A stretch of 64,000 bases of DNA from Desulfovirgula thermocuniculi DSM 16036 (GTDB lineage: Bacteria > Bacillota > Desulfotomaculia > Desulfotomaculales > Desulfovirgulaceae): positions 62,001 to 126,000 of the forward strand of contig NZ_AUBR01000001.1 of assembly GCF_000429345.1 (NCBI RefSeq), written 5' to 3'. Position numbers and translations under genes: made by a program. Below the pieces are notes generated by a model. It had not been told where the DNA came from. It worked only from the letters and a program-made list of their open reading frames with translations, and did no database searches. Shown here in pieces: positions 29,286 to 38,336 of the stretch; the first letter of the stretch is position 1, and each line of letters starts with the position of its first letter.

Positions 29286-30614
29286 TTGGTATACCGGCGC
29301 ATCGTACGCAGCATCGACCACACCCTTGTCTTTGCCACGGGCCTGGTCATCCTCCTCAGCCTGGTGGCCATCGGCAGCGCCACCCTGGAGTTTACCGACG
29401 AGTCTTTCAGCGAGTTAAAAAACCTTTTCCTTCCCCTGCGCCTCTTGCACCTGGACTATGCCTTTGTGCTCAAGCAGGTGCTGTGGGTGCTGATAGGGCT
29501 TGTGGTCATGGCGCTGGTCCTCTACATCCCCTACGAGGACCTGGCCAAGCATGCGCGGGGGCTTTATATTTTAAACCTCCTCATGCTCGTAGCCGTCCTC
29601 TTTGTGGGGCGGGAAGCTCTGGGGGCCCAGCGCTGGATACAGGTCGGTCCCTTTGTCTTCCAGCCTTCTGAATTTTCCAAACTCATCCTCATCGTGACCC
29701 TGGCCCAGTTCCTGGTCTCCCGGGAGGGGCGCCTCCAGCGCCTGCGGGATCTCCTGCCCGTTTTTGTTCACGTGGGCGTCCCCACCCTTTTAGTTTTGAA
29801 ACAGCCGGACCTGGGCACCTCCATGGTCTTCGTGGCCATCATGTTCGGCATGCTTTTCCTGGCCGGGGCGCGCCCCTCCACGCTGGCGGCCCTCCTGGGA
29901 GCCGGGATGGCCCTTTTAGTGGCCCTTTTTGTGCTCCACGCCCACCTCCACCAGGCAGAAGCGCTCCTGGAAAAGCAGCTTTTGGCCCTGGAGGAGGAAA
30001 AGAAGACCGCCGTGGCCGCTCCCGCCCGGGAAGAGCTAAACAAAAAGTACGAAGAGGTGTTCCGGGAGTACCAGGAGGCCAGCAGGAGGCACGACTTCTT
30101 CCACCGGCACACCCTCAAGGAGTACCAGGTAACCCGCCTGACCATCTTTCTGGACCCCAAAAGCGACCTCCTGGGGGCGGGCTACCACATCTGGCAGTCC
30201 CTCATTGCCGTGGGTTCCGGCGGCTTCTGGGGCAAGGGCCTGCTGGGGGGCACGCAGAGCCACCTCACCTTCCTGCCCATCCGCCACACCGACTTCATTT
30301 TTTCCGTCGTGGGCGAGGAAGCCGGCTTTTTGGGCTCGGTGTTTCTTTTGGGCCTTTTCCTGCTCATCCTCTACCGGGGCATCAGGATTGCCGCCAGCGC
30401 CAGGGACCTGCTCGGGGCGCTGATGGCCGGCGGCGTGGTGTCCATGTTTGCCTTCCACGTTTTTGTCAACGTGGGCATGACCATCGGCATCATGCCCGTG
30501 GTGGGTATCCCGCTGCCCTTTTTCAGCTACGGCGGCTCCAACATGATCATGAACCTGGCCGCCCTGGGCCTCTTGCTTAACGTATACGTGAGGCGCAGGA
30601 AGATCCTGTTTTAA
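29286..30614 (+). CDS. rodA: RodA-type SEDS peptidoglycan glycosyltransferase
   Basis: RodA, 442 residues, polymerises glycan strands during elongation together with PBP2. It is a SEDS-family multi-pass membrane protein with KQPDLGTSMVF (about residues 172-182), GAGYHIWQSLIAVGSGGFWGKG (around 297-318), RHTDFIFSVVGEEAGFLG and GIPLPFFSYGGSNM. Between the helix ending at about 218 and the conserved KEYQVTRLTIFLDP (278-291) lies a charged, helix-prone insertion (about 219-276, rich in Glu, Lys, Gln) where other RodA proteins have only a few residues. TTG start, 16 bases after minE. Its stop shares TTAA with the stop of the opposing gene. Confidence 0.94.
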   Translation: MVYRRIVRSIDHTLVFATGLVILLSLVAIGSATLEFTDESFSELKNLFLPLRLLHLDYAFVLKQVLWVLIGLVVMALVLYIPYEDLAKHARGLYILNLLMLVAVLFVGREALGAQRWIQVGPFVFQPSEFSKLILIVTLAQFLVSREGRLQRLRDLLPVFVHVGVPTLLVLKQPDLGTSMVFVAIMFGMLFLAGARPSTLAALLGAGMALLVALFVLHAHLHQAEALLEKQLLALEEEKKTAVAAPAREELNKKYEEVFREYQEASRRHDFFHRHTLKEYQVTRLTIFLDPKSDLLGAGYHIWQSLIAVGSGGFWGKGLLGGTQSHLTFLPIRHTDFIFSVVGEEAGFLGSVFLLGLFLLILYRGIRIAASARDLLGALMAGGVVSMFAFHVFVNVGMTIGIMPVVGIPLPFFSYGGSNMIMNLAALGLLLNVYVRRRKILF

Positions 30615-31992
30615 TATTCCCACGCAAACGGTTTTACACCGCCGATCTTTACCAGGGCCTCGTGCATGAGGCCGCAGATTTTTTCCAGGCCCTCCCTGGT
30701 CCTGGCCTCGCAGCGGGCCACCAGCGCGGGCTGGGTGTTGGAGGCCCGCACCAGGCCCCAGCCTTCCGCAAAGAGCACCCGGGCGCCGTCTACATCCACC
30801 ACCTCGTACCTCCCCTTGAAAAACTCCACCAGCCTGGCCACGGCGGCAAACTTTACCTCATCGGGGCAGGGGATGCGGGTTTCGGCGGTAGAGCAATACT
30901 GCGGTACGTCCGCCGTAAGCGCGGAAAGGGGCCGGTCGGTGCCCGAGAGTATGCGCAGGAGCCTCCCGGTGGCGTAAAAGGCGTCGTCGTGGCCGTAGAA
31001 CTCATCGGCAAAGAACATATGCCCGGACATCTCCCCGGCGAAGGGGGCCCCCATTTCCCTCATCCGGGCTTTAATGAGCGAGTGGCCGGTCTTGCAGAAC
31101 ACGGGCCTGCCCCCCAGGCGCTCTATTTCCTCCACCAGGGCCTGCGAACACTTGACCTCCACGAGGGCCGGGGCGCCGGGGTGCCCGGGCAGGATTTCCC
31201 GCCAGAAAAGGCACATAAGGCGGTCCCCCCAGATTACCTCCCCTCTTTCGTCCACCACCCCCAGGCGGTCGGCGTCGCCGTCGTAGCCCACGCCCAGGTC
31301 GCAGCCCTCCTCCACCACCGCGTGCTGCAGTTCCCTGAGGTTGGCCCTTTTTGCCGGGGGTGGTGGTGGTGGGGGAAGGTGCCGTCGGGCTCGCAGTACA
31401 GAGGCACCACCCGGCAGCCCCAGGCCTCCAGGATGCGGGGGGCAAAGATCCCCGCCGCGCCGTTGCCGCAGTCCACGGCCACTTTGAGGGGGCGTGGTCC
31501 CAGGCGGATCCTTTGGGCGAGCATGGCCAGGTAGGGGCTCACCGCATCCACCCGCTCCACGCTCCCGCGGCCTCCGGCGTAGAGGCCCTTTTCCATGAGG
31601 CGCTGCAGGCGCCGTATTTCTTCGCCGTGGATGGTTCCCGGGCCCAGGGCCAGCTTGAAGCCGTTTTCCTCCGGGGGGTTGTGGCTGCCCGTGATCATCA
31701 CGCCGGCCTCAATGCCCCAGTGCTCGCGGGCAAAGTAAAGGATGGGGGTAACCACCAGGCCCAGGTCCAGGACCCGGCAGCCGGACGCCACCAGGCCGCG
31801 CACCAGGTCGTCCCGCAGGCGCGGGGAACTCGTGCGGTTATCCCTCCCCACCAGCACCTCTCTCCCGCCCCGCTCCCGCACCACGGTGCCAAACGCCCGC
31901 CCCAGGGCTTCCACCACCTGCGGCGTCAGGTCTCGCCCGGCCACTCCTCTGATATCGTACTGGCGGAAAATGTGCGGGTTTGCCAGAGCCAT
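30611..31992 (-). pseudogene. Phosphomannomutase/phosphoglucomutase with a frameshift
   Basis: Two minus-strand frames together make one full alpha-D-phosphohexomutase of about 460 residues. The upstream part (31992 to about 31360) has the phosphoserine loop TGSHNP and starts at ATG 31992 with PHIFRQYDIRG. The downstream part (about 31355 to 30611) has the metal-binding DGDADRLG, the sugar-binding GEMSGHMFF and the C-terminal phosphate-binding SNTQPAL. The frames meet at a run of CAC repeats and five C residues (about 31356-31375), where one base is missing relative to an intact gene. This could be a real mutation or a sequencing or assembly error. The -1 relation puts CAAAAAG close by, but a programmed shift is not convincing. 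It lies directly after the mannose-1-phosphate guanylyltransferase gene. Confidence 0.85.
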
Positions 31993-32000
31993 GGCCGCTT

Positions 32001-33083
32001 TTATAACACCTCGCCGAGCCCGGCTTCTTTCAGGGCCGCCAGGAGGCGCTTTATTTCCTGGGCGCGCTCCTTGCGGCAGACCAGGAGGCTGTCTCCGGCG
32101 TCGGCAATGATGAGGTTTTCCACCCCCAGCGTGGCCACCACCTTGTGGGGGGCGTAGACCAGGGTGTTCCTGGTGTCCAGCAGCACGCCGCGCCCCTCCA
32201 ACACGTTGCCGAGGTCGTCGTTTTCCCGATAGCCCTCCAGGGCCGGCCAGGAGCCCACATCGTCCCAGCCGAAGTCGCCGGGCAGGACCAGGATGTTGGG
32301 GGCGCGCTCCATGATGCCGTAGTCCACGGAAATGCCGGGCAGGTCCGGGTAGACTTCCTCCATGGCCGCTGCCAGCCGGTCGCCTATGGTCCCGGCCAGC
32401 CGCAGCAGGCCCCCGTGAAGCTCGGGAAGGTACCGGGCAATCAACCGGCTGATTAAATCCACGCGCCAGACGAATATGCCGCTGTTCCAGAGGTACCGCC
32501 CGCTGGCCAGGAACTCTCGGGCCTGCCTTACATCCGGCTTTTCGGTGAAGCGCAGGGCGCGATAGGCGGGGATGCCCATGAAGACGGCGTGCTGTTCGCC
32601 CCGGCAGATGTAGCCGTAGCCGGTTTCCGGGCGGGTGGGGGTAATGCCGATGGTGACCACCCACTGCCCGTCGCGCGCGGCGCCAATGGCCGCCCGAAGG
32701 ACCGCCTGGAAGCGGGCCACGTCGGCCACGTAGTGGTCCGCCGGCAGGACCGCCATTATGCCGCCGGGAGAGCGCCGGGCCAGGAGCGCGGCGGCCAGGC
32801 CCACGGCGGCGGCGGTGTTGCGGCCCACGGGTTCGGCGAGGATGTTTTCCTCCGGCAACCCGGGCAGCTGGGCCCTCACCAGGTCCAGGTAAGCACGGGC
32901 GGTGACCACGAAGGTATCTTGCGGCTTTACAATGCCGGCCAGCCTTTCGGCGGTGAGCTGCAGCATGGTGCGCTCCCCCACCAGGGCCAAGAACTGCTTG
33001 GGCCTTGCCCGGCGGGAAAGAGGCCAGAAGCGCTCCCCGGAGCCGCCGGCCAGTATAACCGCAAACAGGTTTTGCTTGGGCAC
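32001..33083 (-). CDS. manC: Mannose-1-phosphate guanylyltransferase
   Basis: This 360-residue enzyme makes GDP-mannose from mannose-1-phosphate and GTP. The nucleotidyltransferase signature is LAGGSGERFWPLSR (residues 12-25), followed by PKQF, the EPVGRNTAAAVG motif, LPADHYV, FTEKPD and WNSGIF. It ends after the catalytic domain, so it lacks the isomerase domain of bifunctional ManC enzymes. The GTG start at 33083 has a GGTGAG site. The next gene is the frameshifted phosphomannomutase, which would supply its substrate, so together they form a GDP-mannose unit for a glycan. Confidence 0.93.
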   Translation of the reverse strand: MPKQNLFAVILAGGSGERFWPLSRRARPKQFLALVGERTMLQLTAERLAGIVKPQDTFVVTARAYLDLVRAQLPGLPEENILAEPVGRNTAAAVGLAAALLARRSPGGIMAVLPADHYVADVARFQAVLRAAIGAARDGQWVVTIGITPTRPETGYGYICRGEQHAVFMGIPAYRALRFTEKPDVRQAREFLASGRYLWNSGIFVWRVDLISRLIARYLPELHGGLLRLAGTIGDRLAAAMEEVYPDLPGISVDYGIMERAPNILVLPGDFGWDDVGSWPALEGYRENDDLGNVLEGRGVLLDTRNTLVYAPHKVVATLGVENLIIADAGDSLLVCRKERAQEIKRLLAALKEAGLGEVL

Positions 33084-33306
33084 GCTTGCTCACCACCACT
33101 AAAATATTTAGTCACCCTCGGGCAAAACATGCGGTTTATGCCCTTACCCGCCCCGGGAGTTCCGCAGGCCAAACCGGAGTTCTACGGCCAAATTCTTTTC
33201 GCCCGGCGCCGCCTTTGCCGCCCCCTTTCCGGCCCGCGTGGCGCTTGCGCCCCCAAAGCAAGGCAGGGTGCGTCTGGTTAACCCTGCTGGCTGCGGGGGA
33301 AAATAA

Positions 33307-34023
33307 ATGTGCCGGGGTTCCACAGAGATGTCCCGGCGGAAAACTGCGGGCGGCTGTTTGAAGCGGGGGTCTTTTGCTTTGGGTTCCATCCGCAGGCTGG
33401 ATACCAAGCGCATTAACTGGTACGGGAGCATAACCACCAGGCCCGGGACGGGGGAGCCGGAGATTTTTGCCCGGGTGGAGTCCCTGGAACACCGCTTGCT
33501 GGAGGAGCACATCCTCCAGGTCAACGCGGCCATCAAGCTTTTTGCCGTCTTCGGCAGCGGGGATTACCCCGGCGGTTACAGCACCCTGGTGCACGCCTCC
33601 ACCTTCATGCGCTTGAGGCCTGTTGCCCACCCCCGCGACATCCTTTCCATCCGCCACCGCGTGGACATCGCCAAGGTAACCGTGCGTCCCGGGCGCATCA
33701 GCGTTATCGGCACGCTGGAGCTGGAGGTGGAGTACCTCTCGCCGGTGAGCCTGGACGGGAGGGTGACGGATTTCCTCACGGGGCAGCCCGTAGGGGGAGC
33801 CAGGGTCATCCTGCTGGAGATGGAAAACGGGCGGGCGGTGCGGGAGACCACTACGGCTGCCGACGGCACCTATGCTTTTGCCGACTGCGATGCGGGAACC
33901 TACCGCGTGCGGGTGGAGGCGGAGGGCTACGAGCCGCAGGAAGAGATTGCCGTGCTCATGCTGCGGGATACGGTGAACTTTGTGCTTTACCGCCGGCGGG
34001 AGGAAGAGAAAATGCCGCGGTGA
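33307..34023 (+). CDS. Carboxypeptidase-regulatory-like domain protein, possibly spore-associated
   Basis: This protein has up to 238 residues. The middle (about 50-155) is beta-rich and resembles SPOCS/DUF3794-like spore proteins (AAIKLFAVFGSG, HRVDIAKVTVRPG), a weak similarity. The C-terminal 80 residues are a clear carboxypeptidase regulatory-like (CarboxypepD_reg/Cna-B type) beta-sandwich: DGRVTDFLTGQPVGGARV, then DGTYAFADCDAGTYRVRVEAEGY. There is no signal peptide. The start is uncertain; later in-frame starts are ATG 33328 and TTG near 33379. Placement just before spoIVFA/spoIVFB fits a sporulation role but does not prove it. Confidence 0.65.
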   Translation: MCRGSTEMSRRKTAGGCLKRGSFALGSIRRLDTKRINWYGSITTRPGTGEPEIFARVESLEHRLLEEHILQVNAAIKLFAVFGSGDYPGGYSTLVHASTFMRLRPVAHPRDILSIRHRVDIAKVTVRPGRISVIGTLELEVEYLSPVSLDGRVTDFLTGQPVGGARVILLEMENGRAVRETTTAADGTYAFADCDAGTYRVRVEAEGYEPQEEIAVLMLRDTVNFVLYRRREEEKMPR

Positions 34024-34089
34024 GGCGGCCCGACCGGTCATATTTTCACCCCCTTGTCCAGTATGATTTAGTGACAGGGGGGATGTGCC

Positions 34090-34851
34090 TTGTGGAAGAG
34101 GCCGTGGCAGAAGAAGCCCGGAAGGGGAAGCGCCGTTCCCGAGCCGCCTCCGGCGGGCGGCTGGCCCCGCGGCTACCCGCCCCGCCATCTCCCGGCGCAG
34201 CACAGGGGCGCCTACGGCTGGTTCTGGCGCAGCATGGCCGCGATGCTCATCCTGGCCCTTTTGCTCGTGGCTCGGGAGTTTCCCTACCCGGGCGGGGAGC
34301 AGGTGCGGGAGGGCCTACGCTACCTCCTGACCACCGAGTGGAACTACCAGCCGGTCCTGCAAAGGGCGGTGCAGGCGGCCCTGCAGATGGTTAACGTGGA
34401 CCAGCCCTACCCCGGGGAATTCACCCCGGGCGCGCGCCAGGCCATGGGGCCGGCGGAGGAAGCAAAGCCCTACCAGCTCCCCGCCTCGGGCAAGGTGGTG
34501 CGGGGCTACGGCTGGACCAGGGATCCCCTGGACGGCCTGGAGCGCTTTCATCCCGGCATCGACATTGCCGCCCCGCCGGGCAGCCCGGTGAAGGCTGCGC
34601 GGGACGGCAGGGTGACCAGGGTAGGGGAGGACGCCGCCTTAGGGCGCTTCGTGCTGCTCGACCACGGGGACGGCGACTACACCCTGTACGCGGGCCTGGG
34701 GCGCCTGGCAGCCGCCGAAGGGCAGCGGGTGGCGGCGGGGCAGAAAATAGGCGAGGTGGGGGAGAAGGGCGACGTCAAGGGCGGCGGCCTGCATTTTGAG
34801 GTGCGGGAAAAGGAGAAGCTCATCGACCCGCTGCTCAGGCTGCGCTACTAG
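34090..34851 (+). CDS. spoIVFA: SpoIVFA-like M23-family protein
   Basis: This 253-residue protein has a Pro/Arg-rich N-terminus, one transmembrane helix (about residues 48-62) and a C-terminal LytM/M23 domain (about 135-253). HPGID keeps the first zinc-ligand pair. The HxH motif is reduced to GLHFEV with the first histidine replaced, and the usual YxHL histidine is replaced in YAGLGRL, so it is probably not an active peptidase. SpoIVFA in Bacillus is an inactive M23 relative that holds the SpoIVFB protease in check, and spoIVFB lies 20 bases downstream. TTG start with AGGGGGG upstream. A GTCATATT at 34037-34044 resembles a sigma-E -35, but the matching -10 is poor. Confidence 0.8.
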   Translation: MWKRPWQKKPGRGSAVPEPPPAGGWPRGYPPRHLPAQHRGAYGWFWRSMAAMLILALLLVAREFPYPGGEQVREGLRYLLTTEWNYQPVLQRAVQAALQMVNVDQPYPGEFTPGARQAMGPAEEAKPYQLPASGKVVRGYGWTRDPLDGLERFHPGIDIAAPPGSPVKAARDGRVTRVGEDAALGRFVLLDHGDGDYTLYAGLGRLAAAEGQRVAAGQKIGEVGEKGDVKGGGLHFEVREKEKLIDPLLRLRY

Positions 34852-34871
34852 AGGCGGGGTGGTGGGTAGCC

Positions 34872-35753
34872 TTGCGCCTGGGCAAAATCCTGGGGGTAGA
34901 CGTATACCTCAACCCGTTTTTCCTGGCCCTCCTGGGGCTCTTCTTTGTGGCCGGCATTTTCGCCAGGGGCCTGCTGGCCTTTGCCTGCGTGCTGGCCCAC
35001 GAGCTGGCCCACGCCTTTGCCGCCCGGCGCCTGGGGGTGCCGGTGAAGGAGGTGGAGCTCCTGCCCTTTGGCGGCGTGGCCCGCGTGGGGGGACAGCTGG
35101 TCCTGCACCCGGCCAGGGAGTTCTGGGTGGCCCTGGCGGGCCCCCTGGGCAACCTGCTCCTGGTTTTCCTGGCCCTGGGCGCCAAAAGGTACGGCCTCTG
35201 GCATGAGGAGCTGGGGCCTTTTTTCGTCCAGTGCAACCTCCTGCTGGCGGCCTTTAACCTCCTTCCGGCGCTGCCCTTAGACGGCGGGCGGGTCTACCGG
35301 GCGGTTTTGGCCGGGCGCTTGAATTTGCGGGAGGCCACCTACCGCGCGGCGGCCCTGGGGCAGGTGGTGGCCGTGCTGGTCATGGCCTGCGGGGTCCTGG
35401 GGCTGTGGCTGGGCGTCAGCGGCCTGGACGTCCTGTTCGTCGCCCTGTTTTTATTTTTTGCCGCCCGACGCGAGCGCCTGAGGGCCCCTTACCTGGTGGC
35501 CTGGCACCTGGCCGCCAAGAAGGGCGAGCTTTTGAGATGCGGGATGCTTCCCGTGGAGCACCTGGTGGCCCTGGAGGAGGTGCCCCTGGGGCGGATCGTC
35601 TCCTCGTTTTTGCCCCGCCGCTTCTGCATGGTGCTGGTCCTGGACCGGCACTGGCGCGTTAAGGGGCTGTTCACCGAGGCCCAGCTCGTGGAAAGCCTTT
35701 TAAAATACGGCACGGATTTGCCCGTGGGCCGTTTGCCTGCGGGACCCGAATGA
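34872..35753 (+). CDS. spoIVFB: SpoIVFB-like intramembrane metalloprotease (M50)
   Basis: This 293-residue site-2-protease family member has the zinc-binding HELAH motif (residues 43-47) and the third ligand in LPLDGGRV (Asp137). Several transmembrane helices surround them. The C-terminal region (about 215-293) is CBS-like and is expected to bind ATP. In Bacillus, SpoIVFB cleaves pro-sigma-K in the mother cell. The TTG start has GGCGGGGTGG upstream. Pairing with the SpoIVFA-like gene makes the assignment strong. Confidence 0.9.
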   Translation: MRLGKILGVDVYLNPFFLALLGLFFVAGIFARGLLAFACVLAHELAHAFAARRLGVPVKEVELLPFGGVARVGGQLVLHPAREFWVALAGPLGNLLLVFLALGAKRYGLWHEELGPFFVQCNLLLAAFNLLPALPLDGGRVYRAVLAGRLNLREATYRAAALGQVVAVLVMACGVLGLWLGVSGLDVLFVALFLFFAARRERLRAPYLVAWHLAAKKGELLRCGMLPVEHLVALEEVPLGRIVSSFLPRRFCMVLVLDRHWRVKGLFTEAQLVESLLKYGTDLPVGRLPAGPE

Positions 35754-35810
35754 AGTAAAATTATTGAAGCAGTTTGCTTGTGGAAAAATCCTGCCCTTAG
35801 GGAGGACCCC

Positions 35811-37649
35811 ATGCTGGACATCGAGCCGCTCCTGGCGCGGGTGCAGAAACCGGCCCGCTACGCGGGCGGGGAGTGGAACGCCGTACGCAAGGACTGGGAT
35901 AAGGCGGCGGTCAGGGTGGCCTTTGCCTTCCCCGACGTTTACGAGGTAGGCATGTCCTACCTCGGGCTGCAGATCCTCTACCACCTGGTGAACAGCCGGG
36001 AGGACGCCCTGATGGAGAGGGTTTTTGCGCCCTGGGTGGACATGGAAGGGGAAATGCGCCGCCGGGGCGTGCCCCTTTTCACCCTGGAGTCCCGCCGTCC
36101 GGTCCGCGACTTTGACATCCTGGCCTTCACCCTCCAATACGAGCTCACCTTTACCAACGTCCTCAACATGCTGGACCTGGCCGGTCTGCCCCTGCGCGCC
36201 GCGGCGCGCGGCCCGGGGCACCCCCTGGTCGTGGCCGGGGGGCCGTGCGCCTTTAACCCGGAGCCCCTGGCCGACTTCGTGGACCTCTTTGTCATCGGCG
36301 AGGGCGAGGAGGTGCTGGGGGAACTGCTCGACCTCTACCTGGAGCTGGGCGGGCGCCGGGGTGATCGACAGCTTTTTTTGCGCCGCGCCGCCTCCATCCC
36401 CGGCGTTTACGTCCCCTCCCTCTACCGGGTGCTTTACCGGGACGACGGCGCCGTTTCCCGGGTGGAGCCCGTGGCGGCAGGCGTCCCGCCCCGGGTGACC
36501 AAGAGGGTGGTGCGCCGCTTTGACGGCGCGCCCTTTCCCACCAGGCCGGTGGTGCCCTACCTGGGCGTGGTGCACGACCGCGGCATGCTGGAAATACAGC
36601 GCGGCTGCACCAGGGGCTGCAGGTTCTGCCAGGCGGGGATGATCTACCGGCCGGTGCGGGAAAAGCACCCGGACACCCTCTTGCGCCAGGCCGCCGAGCT
36701 GATCAAAAACACGGGCTACGAGGAGCTCTCCCTGGTTTCGCTGAGCACCGCCGACTACTCCCGGGTCCGGGAGCTGGTGCGCTCCCTCCTGGACTCCTTT
36801 GAGGGAATGGGGGTGAGCGTTTCCCTTCCCTCCCTGCGGGTGGACGCTTTTTCCGTGGACCTGGCGCGGGAGGTGCAGCGGGTACGCCGCTCCACCCTTA
36901 CCTTTGCCCCGGAGGCCGGCACGCAGCGCCTGCGGGACGTCATCAACAAGGGGGTCACCGAGGAGGACCTGCTGGGCGCCGCGGCGGCGGCCTTTGCGGC
37001 GGGCTGGACGGCCATAAAGCTTTACTTTATGATCGGGCTGCCCACGGAAACGGACGAGGACTTAGAGAGCATTGCCGCGCTTTCACGGCGGGTGCTGGCC
37101 CGCGGGAAGGAAATGGGGGTTCCCCCGAAGAGGCTGAAAGTTACGGTGAGCGTCTCTTCCTTTGTGCCCAAGTCCCACACGCCCTTCCAGTGGGAGCCGC
37201 AGGCGGAGATGGAAGAGCTGGTGCGCCGCCAGGGATACCTGCGGCGCAGGTTGCGCGAAAAGGGGCTGGAGTTTCGCTGGCACGGGGCCGAGGCCAGCTT
37301 CCTGGAAGCCGCCTTGGCCCGCGGGGACAGGCGCCTGGGCCGGGCCCTGGAGGAGGCCTGGCGGCTCGGCTGCCGGTTCGACGGCTGGTCGGAGTGTTTT
37401 GACTTTGCGCGCTGGCGGGAGGCCTTTGCGCGGGCCGGCCTGGACCCCGCCTGTTACGCCTACCGCCGCTACAGCTATGAGGACGTGCTCCCCTGGGACC
37501 ACATCGATGCCGGGGTCAGCCGGGAGTACCTGATCAGGGAGCACAGGAGGGCACTGGCCGGGCTGACCACGCCCGACTGCCGGGAAGGCCGCTGCCCGGG
37601 CTGCGGCCTGTGCCCCACGCTGGAAATCGAGCCGGAGATTGGAGGTTAG
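35811..37649 (+). CDS. TIGR03960-type B12-binding radical SAM protein
   Basis: This 612-residue protein belongs to the B12-binding radical SAM group found next to rng in Clostridia. The N-terminal B12-binding-like part has FPDVYEVGMSYLGLQILYHL and VIGEGEE. The radical SAM cluster motif is CTRGCRFCQAG near residue 267. The C-terminus ends in a cysteine-rich motif (CREGRCPGCGLCP) that could hold another metal site. The ATG at 35811 has AGGGAGGA upstream. It is six bases from its usual partner (DUF2344), and the pair is often proposed to act on RNA, which is not proven. Confidence 0.9.
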   Translation: MLDIEPLLARVQKPARYAGGEWNAVRKDWDKAAVRVAFAFPDVYEVGMSYLGLQILYHLVNSREDALMERVFAPWVDMEGEMRRRGVPLFTLESRRPVRDFDILAFTLQYELTFTNVLNMLDLAGLPLRAAARGPGHPLVVAGGPCAFNPEPLADFVDLFVIGEGEEVLGELLDLYLELGGRRGDRQLFLRRAASIPGVYVPSLYRVLYRDDGAVSRVEPVAAGVPPRVTKRVVRRFDGAPFPTRPVVPYLGVVHDRGMLEIQRGCTRGCRFCQAGMIYRPVREKHPDTLLRQAAELIKNTGYEELSLVSLSTADYSRVRELVRSLLDSFEGMGVSVSLPSLRVDAFSVDLAREVQRVRRSTLTFAPEAGTQRLRDVINKGVTEEDLLGAAAAAFAAGWTAIKLYFMIGLPTETDEDLESIAALSRRVLARGKEMGVPPKRLKVTVSVSSFVPKSHTPFQWEPQAEMEELVRRQGYLRRRLREKGLEFRWHGAEASFLEAALARGDRRLGRALEEAWRLGCRFDGWSECFDFARWREAFARAGLDPACYAYRRYSYEDVLPWDHIDAGVSREYLIREHRRALAGLTTPDCREGRCPGCGLCPTLEIEPEIGG

Positions 37650-37655
37650 CCCTTT

Positions 37656-38336
37656 ATGCCCCGCTACCGGGTAGAGTACGGCAAGAGCGGCCCGGCGCGC
37701 TATATCTCCCACCTGGACCTGGTGAGGGCTTTTGAGCGGGCCATGCGCAGGGCCGGGCTTCCCCTGGCTTTCTCCCGGGGATTTAACCCCCACCCCCTCA
37801 TCAGCCCGGGGCCGCCCCTGCCGGTGGGGATGGAAGGGGAGAGGGAGTGCCTGGACGTGGAGCTTGTAGAGGAGCTGGCTCCCGAGGAGGTGCAGCGGCG
37901 CCTTTCCCGGGAGCTTCCCGCGGGCCTGGCGGTTAAAAGCGTCCGGCGCGTTCCCGCCGGCGCTCCTGCCCTCATGGCCGCTGTCGGCAGGGCCTCCTAC
38001 CGGGTGGAAATGCCCCTGGCAGAAAAAGCCGGCGAGGAAGAGGTGCGCCGCTGCCTGCAACTGCTCTTAGAGAAGCAGGAGGTGAGCGTGACCCGCCGCC
38101 GGGAAGGGAGGGAAGAAAAGACCGTAAACATCCGCCCGGGCATTTACCGGCTCTGCGGGCGCGTGGAGGGAGGAGTGCTGTGCCTGGAAATGACCCTGGC
38201 CGTGGGGGACCGGCTTAACGTGCGCCCGCAGGAGGTAATAAACGCCCTGGCCGCTTTCTGCCCGCATCTCTGCGCCGGGGGGGAGCCGCGGGTCGTGCGC
38301 ACGGGCCTCTTCCCGGTGGAGGCGGGCGGGCCTTGA
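37656..38336 (+). CDS. TIGR03936/DUF2344 radical-SAM-linked protein
   Basis: This 226-residue protein opens with RYRVEYGKSGPARYISHLDLVRAFERAMRR, which is diagnostic of the radical-SAM-linked DUF2344 family. FSRGFNPHPLISPGPPLPVGMEGE follows. It always accompanies the large radical SAM protein encoded just upstream, either as a separate gene or as a fusion; the function is unknown. It overlaps rng by four bases. Confidence 0.92.
   Translation: MPRYRVEYGKSGPARYISHLDLVRAFERAMRRAGLPLAFSRGFNPHPLISPGPPLPVGMEGERECLDVELVEELAPEEVQRRLSRELPAGLAVKSVRRVPAGAPALMAAVGRASYRVEMPLAEKAGEEEVRRCLQLLLEKQEVSVTRRREGREEKTVNIRPGIYRLCGRVEGGVLCLEMTLAVGDRLNVRPQEVINALAAFCPHLCAGGEPRVVRTGLFPVEAGGP

Noticed and set aside
31345-31360. 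Programmed -1 frameshifting at CAAAAAG in phosphomannomutase
   Set aside because: The shift would be in the right direction, but the P-site codon could not re-pair well and no stimulatory hairpin is evident. A base loss in the adjacent CAC/C run is simpler.
31234-33099. One long minus-strand frame covering manC and the start of phosphomannomutase
   Set aside because: Over manC it is in the wrong frame (Arg/Pro/Gly-rich). Only its later part is real, as the first portion of the frameshifted phosphomannomutase.
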